The notes beneath the pieces are model-generated. The model saw only the letters and a list, made by a program, of their open reading frames with translations, made no database searches and was not told the origin of the DNA. From Candidatus Mediterraneibacter faecavium (GTDB lineage: Bacteria > Bacillota > Clostridia > Lachnospirales > Lachnospiraceae), in the NCBI GenBank assembly GCA_019119995.1, contig DWVY01000053.1, positions 1 through 64,000 of the forward strand: a stretch of 64,000 bases of DNA, written 5' to 3'. Below, one piece after another: positions 61,854-64,000 of the stretch; the first letter of the stretch is position 1; the number at the start of each line of letters is the position of its first letter. The position numbers and the translations under genes are program-made.

Positions 61854-64000
61854 AAGAGACATACACATTTACGGTAAACGGTGTGGAGAGAACCACTACA
61901 GAAGATAAACCATTGCTGAGATATCTGCGGGACGACCTGCATCTTCATTCGGTGAAGGACGGCTGCAGCGAAGGGGCCTGCGGGACGTGTACCATCCTTG
62001 TGGACGGCAGGGCGGTAAAGTCCTGCGTTCTGACAACAAAGCGCGCGGTGGGAAAGAGCATTATGACCACAGAAGGGCTGAGCGAAGAGGAGAAAGAAGC
62101 ATTTGTCTACGCTTTCGGAGCGAAAGGATCTGTCCAGTGCGGGTTCTGTATCCCGGGTATGGTCATGGCGGGAAAGGCGCTGATCGACCGCGTGCCGGAT
62201 CCGACCGAGGAAGAGATCAAAGTGGCGTTAAAGGGAAATGTATGCCGCTGCACCGGATACAAGAAGATCATCGAGGGGATCCAGCTCACCGCCGCGATCC
62301 TCCGGGGAGATGCGCAGATAGAGACTGATTTGGAAAAGGGCGACGTCTACGGAGTGGGGCAGCACGCATTCCGCCTTGACGTGAGGGAAAAGGTGCTTGG
62401 ATACGGAGAGTATCCGGATGATGTGGAAATGGAAGGGATGGTCTATGCTTCGGCAGTCCGCTCAAAGTATCCGAGAGCCCGGATCCTTGATATCCATACG
62501 GAAAAAGCGCTGGCACTTCCGGGAGTCCTCGCAGTCCTGACAGCCGACGACGTTCCCAACAATAAGGTGGGGCATCTGCAGCAGGACTGGGATGTGATGA
62601 TCGCTAAAGGAAGCATTACCAGATGCGTGGGCGACGCAATCTGTCTGGTAGTAGCCGAGACGAGAGAAATCCTTGAGAAAGCCAGGAAGCTGATAAAGAT
62701 CGATTATGAAGAGTTAAAGCCCGTTACTTCGATCGCAGAAGCAAGGGCAGAGGACGCGCCGAACGTCCACTCCAAAGGCAATCTCTGCCAGAGCCGCCAT
62801 GTGACGAGAGGAGATGCGAAGAAAGCTCTGGCGGAGTCAAAATACGTGGTGACGCAGACTTATAAGACGCCATTTACGGAACATGCATTTCTGGAGCCGG
62901 AGTCGGCAGTTGCATTTCCATACAAAGATGGAGTCAAGGTACTCTCCTCCGATCAGGGCGTCTACGACACAAGGAAGGAAATCTCGATCATGCTCGGCTG
63001 GGATCCGGAGCGTGTCGTGGTGGAGAATAAGCTGGTAGGAGGCGGCTTCGGCGGAAAGGAAGACGTATCCGCGCAGCATATCGCGGCGCTTGCGGCGCTG
63101 AAAGTAAACCGGCCGGTCAAAGTTACATTTTCCAGACAGGAGTCCATCAACTTCCATCCGAAACGACATGCCATGGAAGGGACATTTACCCTTGGGTGCG
63201 ATGAGAACGGGATCTTCACAGGACTGGACTGTGAAATATACTTCGACACAGGGGCGTACGCATCGCTATGCGGACCTGTCCTTGAGAGGGCCTGCACCCA
63301 TTCTGTAGGGCCGTACTGTTACCAGAATACAGATATCCGGGGATATGGATATTACACAAATAATCCGCCGGCCGGGGCTTTCCGGGGCTTCGGCGTGTGC
63401 CAGAGTGAATTCGCGCTGGAGTCCAATATCAATCTGCTGGCGGAGAAAGTCGGGATCTCCCCGTGGGAGATCCGCTACCGCAATGCCATCGAACCGGGCA
63501 AGGTGCTGCCAAACGGACAGATCGCAGACTGTTCCACAGCGCTGAAAGAGACGCTCCTTGCAGTAAAAGACGCCTATGAGAGCAACCCGGGCAGGGCAGG
63601 GATCGCGTGCGCTATGAAGAATGCCGGCGTCGGCGTCGGTCTTCCGGACAAAGGCCGGGCAAAACTGATCGTGCATGACGGAAAAGTCGAACTGTACAGT
63701 GCGGCGTCCGATATCGGGCAGGGCTGCGCGACGGTGTTTGTTCAGATGGTGGCCGAGACAACAGGACTTGGAAAAGAGCAGATCGTAAATAAAGGAGCCA
63801 ACTCTGAGGTGGCTCCGGATTCCGGAACCACATCCGGATCCAGACAGACGCTCATCACCGGAGAGGCAGTCCGGATGGCTTCCGCAGATCTCAACGAAGA
63901 TCTGAAGAAAGCAGGCGGCGATCTGTCACAACTGGAAGGAAAGGAATACTTTGCCGAATTCTTTGACCCGACGGATAAACTGGGCGCCGACGTGCCCAAT
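61850..64000 (+). CDS. Selenium-dependent xanthine dehydrogenase-like enzyme (XdhD type), cut by window end
   Basis: 717 residues visible, still open at the window end. Residues 1-about 155 are a double 2Fe-2S domain (CSEGACGTCTILVDG about 39; CGFCIPGMVM about 96; CRCTGYKKI about 131). From about 170 is the Mo-hydroxylase domain (VGGGFGGKEDVSAQHIAALA about 396; GAFRGFGVCQSEFALE about 507; DIGQGCATVFVQMVAE about 620; SGTTSGSRQT). The fused FeS-Mo layout without FAD matches E. coli XdhD and the selenium-dependent xanthine dehydrogenase family. ATG overlaps the preceding stop (ATGA), and it needs YqeB/YqeC-type maturation encoded just upstream. Confidence 0.92.
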   Translation, partial: MKETYTFTVNGVERTTTEDKPLLRYLRDDLHLHSVKDGCSEGACGTCTILVDGRAVKSCVLTTKRAVGKSIMTTEGLSEEEKEAFVYAFGAKGSVQCGFCIPGMVMAGKALIDRVPDPTEEEIKVALKGNVCRCTGYKKIIEGIQLTAAILRGDAQIETDLEKGDVYGVGQHAFRLDVREKVLGYGEYPDDVEMEGMVYASAVRSKYPRARILDIHTEKALALPGVLAVLTADDVPNNKVGHLQQDWDVMIAKGSITRCVGDAICLVVAETREILEKARKLIKIDYEELKPVTSIAEARAEDAPNVHSKGNLCQSRHVTRGDAKKALAESKYVVTQTYKTPFTEHAFLEPESAVAFPYKDGVKVLSSDQGVYDTRKEISIMLGWDPERVVVENKLVGGGFGGKEDVSAQHIAALAALKVNRPVKVTFSRQESINFHPKRHAMEGTFTLGCDENGIFTGLDCEIYFDTGAYASLCGPVLERACTHSVGPYCYQNTDIRGYGYYTNNPPAGAFRGFGVCQSEFALESNINLLAEKVGISPWEIRYRNAIEPGKVLPNGQIADCSTALKETLLAVKDAYESNPGRAGIACAMKNAGVGVGLPDKGRAKLIVHDGKVELYSAASDIGQGCATVFVQMVAETTGLGKEQIVNKGANSEVAPDSGTTSGSRQTLITGEAVRMASADLNEDLKKAGGDLSQLEGKEYFAEFFDPTDKLGADVPN

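Noticed and set aside
1-64000. CRISPR array, rRNA, integrase or transposase
   Set aside because: No regularly spaced repeat array, rRNA sequence or recombinase protein was found on either strand. The only tandem repeat is the coding 36-bp repeat at 61287.

Overview
The window reads as chromosome of an anaerobic, low-to-mid GC Gram-positive gut bacterium, most likely a member of the Lachnospiraceae (Clostridium cluster XIVa). This is an inference from protein style, strong AGGAGG ribosome sites, T-box, M-box and guanine riboswitches, a mannose-family PTS and a holin-like type I toxin. No database search was possible. Almost all of the window is ordinary dense coding sequence, and no rRNA, CRISPR array or transposase was seen.

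Layout. 1-1.3 kb: a gene-poor end with long inverted repeats, a lone HicB-like antitoxin and a holin-like toxin locus. 1.4-13.4 kb: tRNA-Gly, BrnQ branched-chain amino acid carrier, homoserine dehydrogenase, MarR regulator, thymidylate synthase with dihydrofolate reductase, a zinc ABC importer coupled to a YhhN-like membrane protein, an AlsT-type symporter, and an XRE-AAA-ATPase-nuclease-like fusion. 13.4-17.6 kb: T-box controlled ilvB-ilvN, then ilvE. 17.6-24.3 kb: RpiR regulator, CutC, and an alpha-L-fucosidase/mannose-family PTS/SIS-domain operon. 24.3-26.1 kb: MgtE under an M-box magnesium riboswitch, on the minus strand. 26.1-34.8 kb: a visibly AT-richer island with a YesN/YesM two-component system, a sugar-type ABC importer and an ADP-ribosylglycohydrolase-family protein. 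34.9-37 kb: gamma carbonic anhydrase and PepD.

From 37 kb to the end the window is dominated by purine catabolism: XdhC, a guanine riboswitch with guanine deaminase, a xanthine dehydrogenase made of XdhA plus a fused FAD/2Fe-2S subunit, then (after an ECF sigma/anti-sigma pair) the minus-strand block regulator-ygeX-ygeY-ygeW-ridA-carbamate kinase. Divergent from it run ssnA, an NCS2 purine permease, ygfK, a dihydropyrimidinase/hydantoinase, yqeC, a YqeB-MocA fusion, an RnfB-like ferredoxin and the start of a selenium-dependent xanthine-dehydrogenase-like enzyme cut by the window end. This is the family set known as the gut anaerobic purine/urate degradation cluster. It would take purines through ring opening to 2,3-diaminopropionate and then pyruvate plus ammonia, with carbamoyl phosphate feeding carbamate kinase for ATP.

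The most interesting unexplained signals are: (i) a dispersed intergenic repeat (five copies) whose hairpins keep pairing while their sequence changes; (ii) two tandem palindromes 20 bp apart between the divergent halves of the purine cluster, a probable operator; (iii) the ABC importer/ADP-ribosylglycohydrolase island; (iv) a short ORF with a perfect Shine-Dalgarno site in the mgtE leader overlapping the start of mgtE; (v) a 36-bp tandem repeat inside a ferredoxin gene; and (vi) several domain fusions in molybdenum-hydroxylase maturation.
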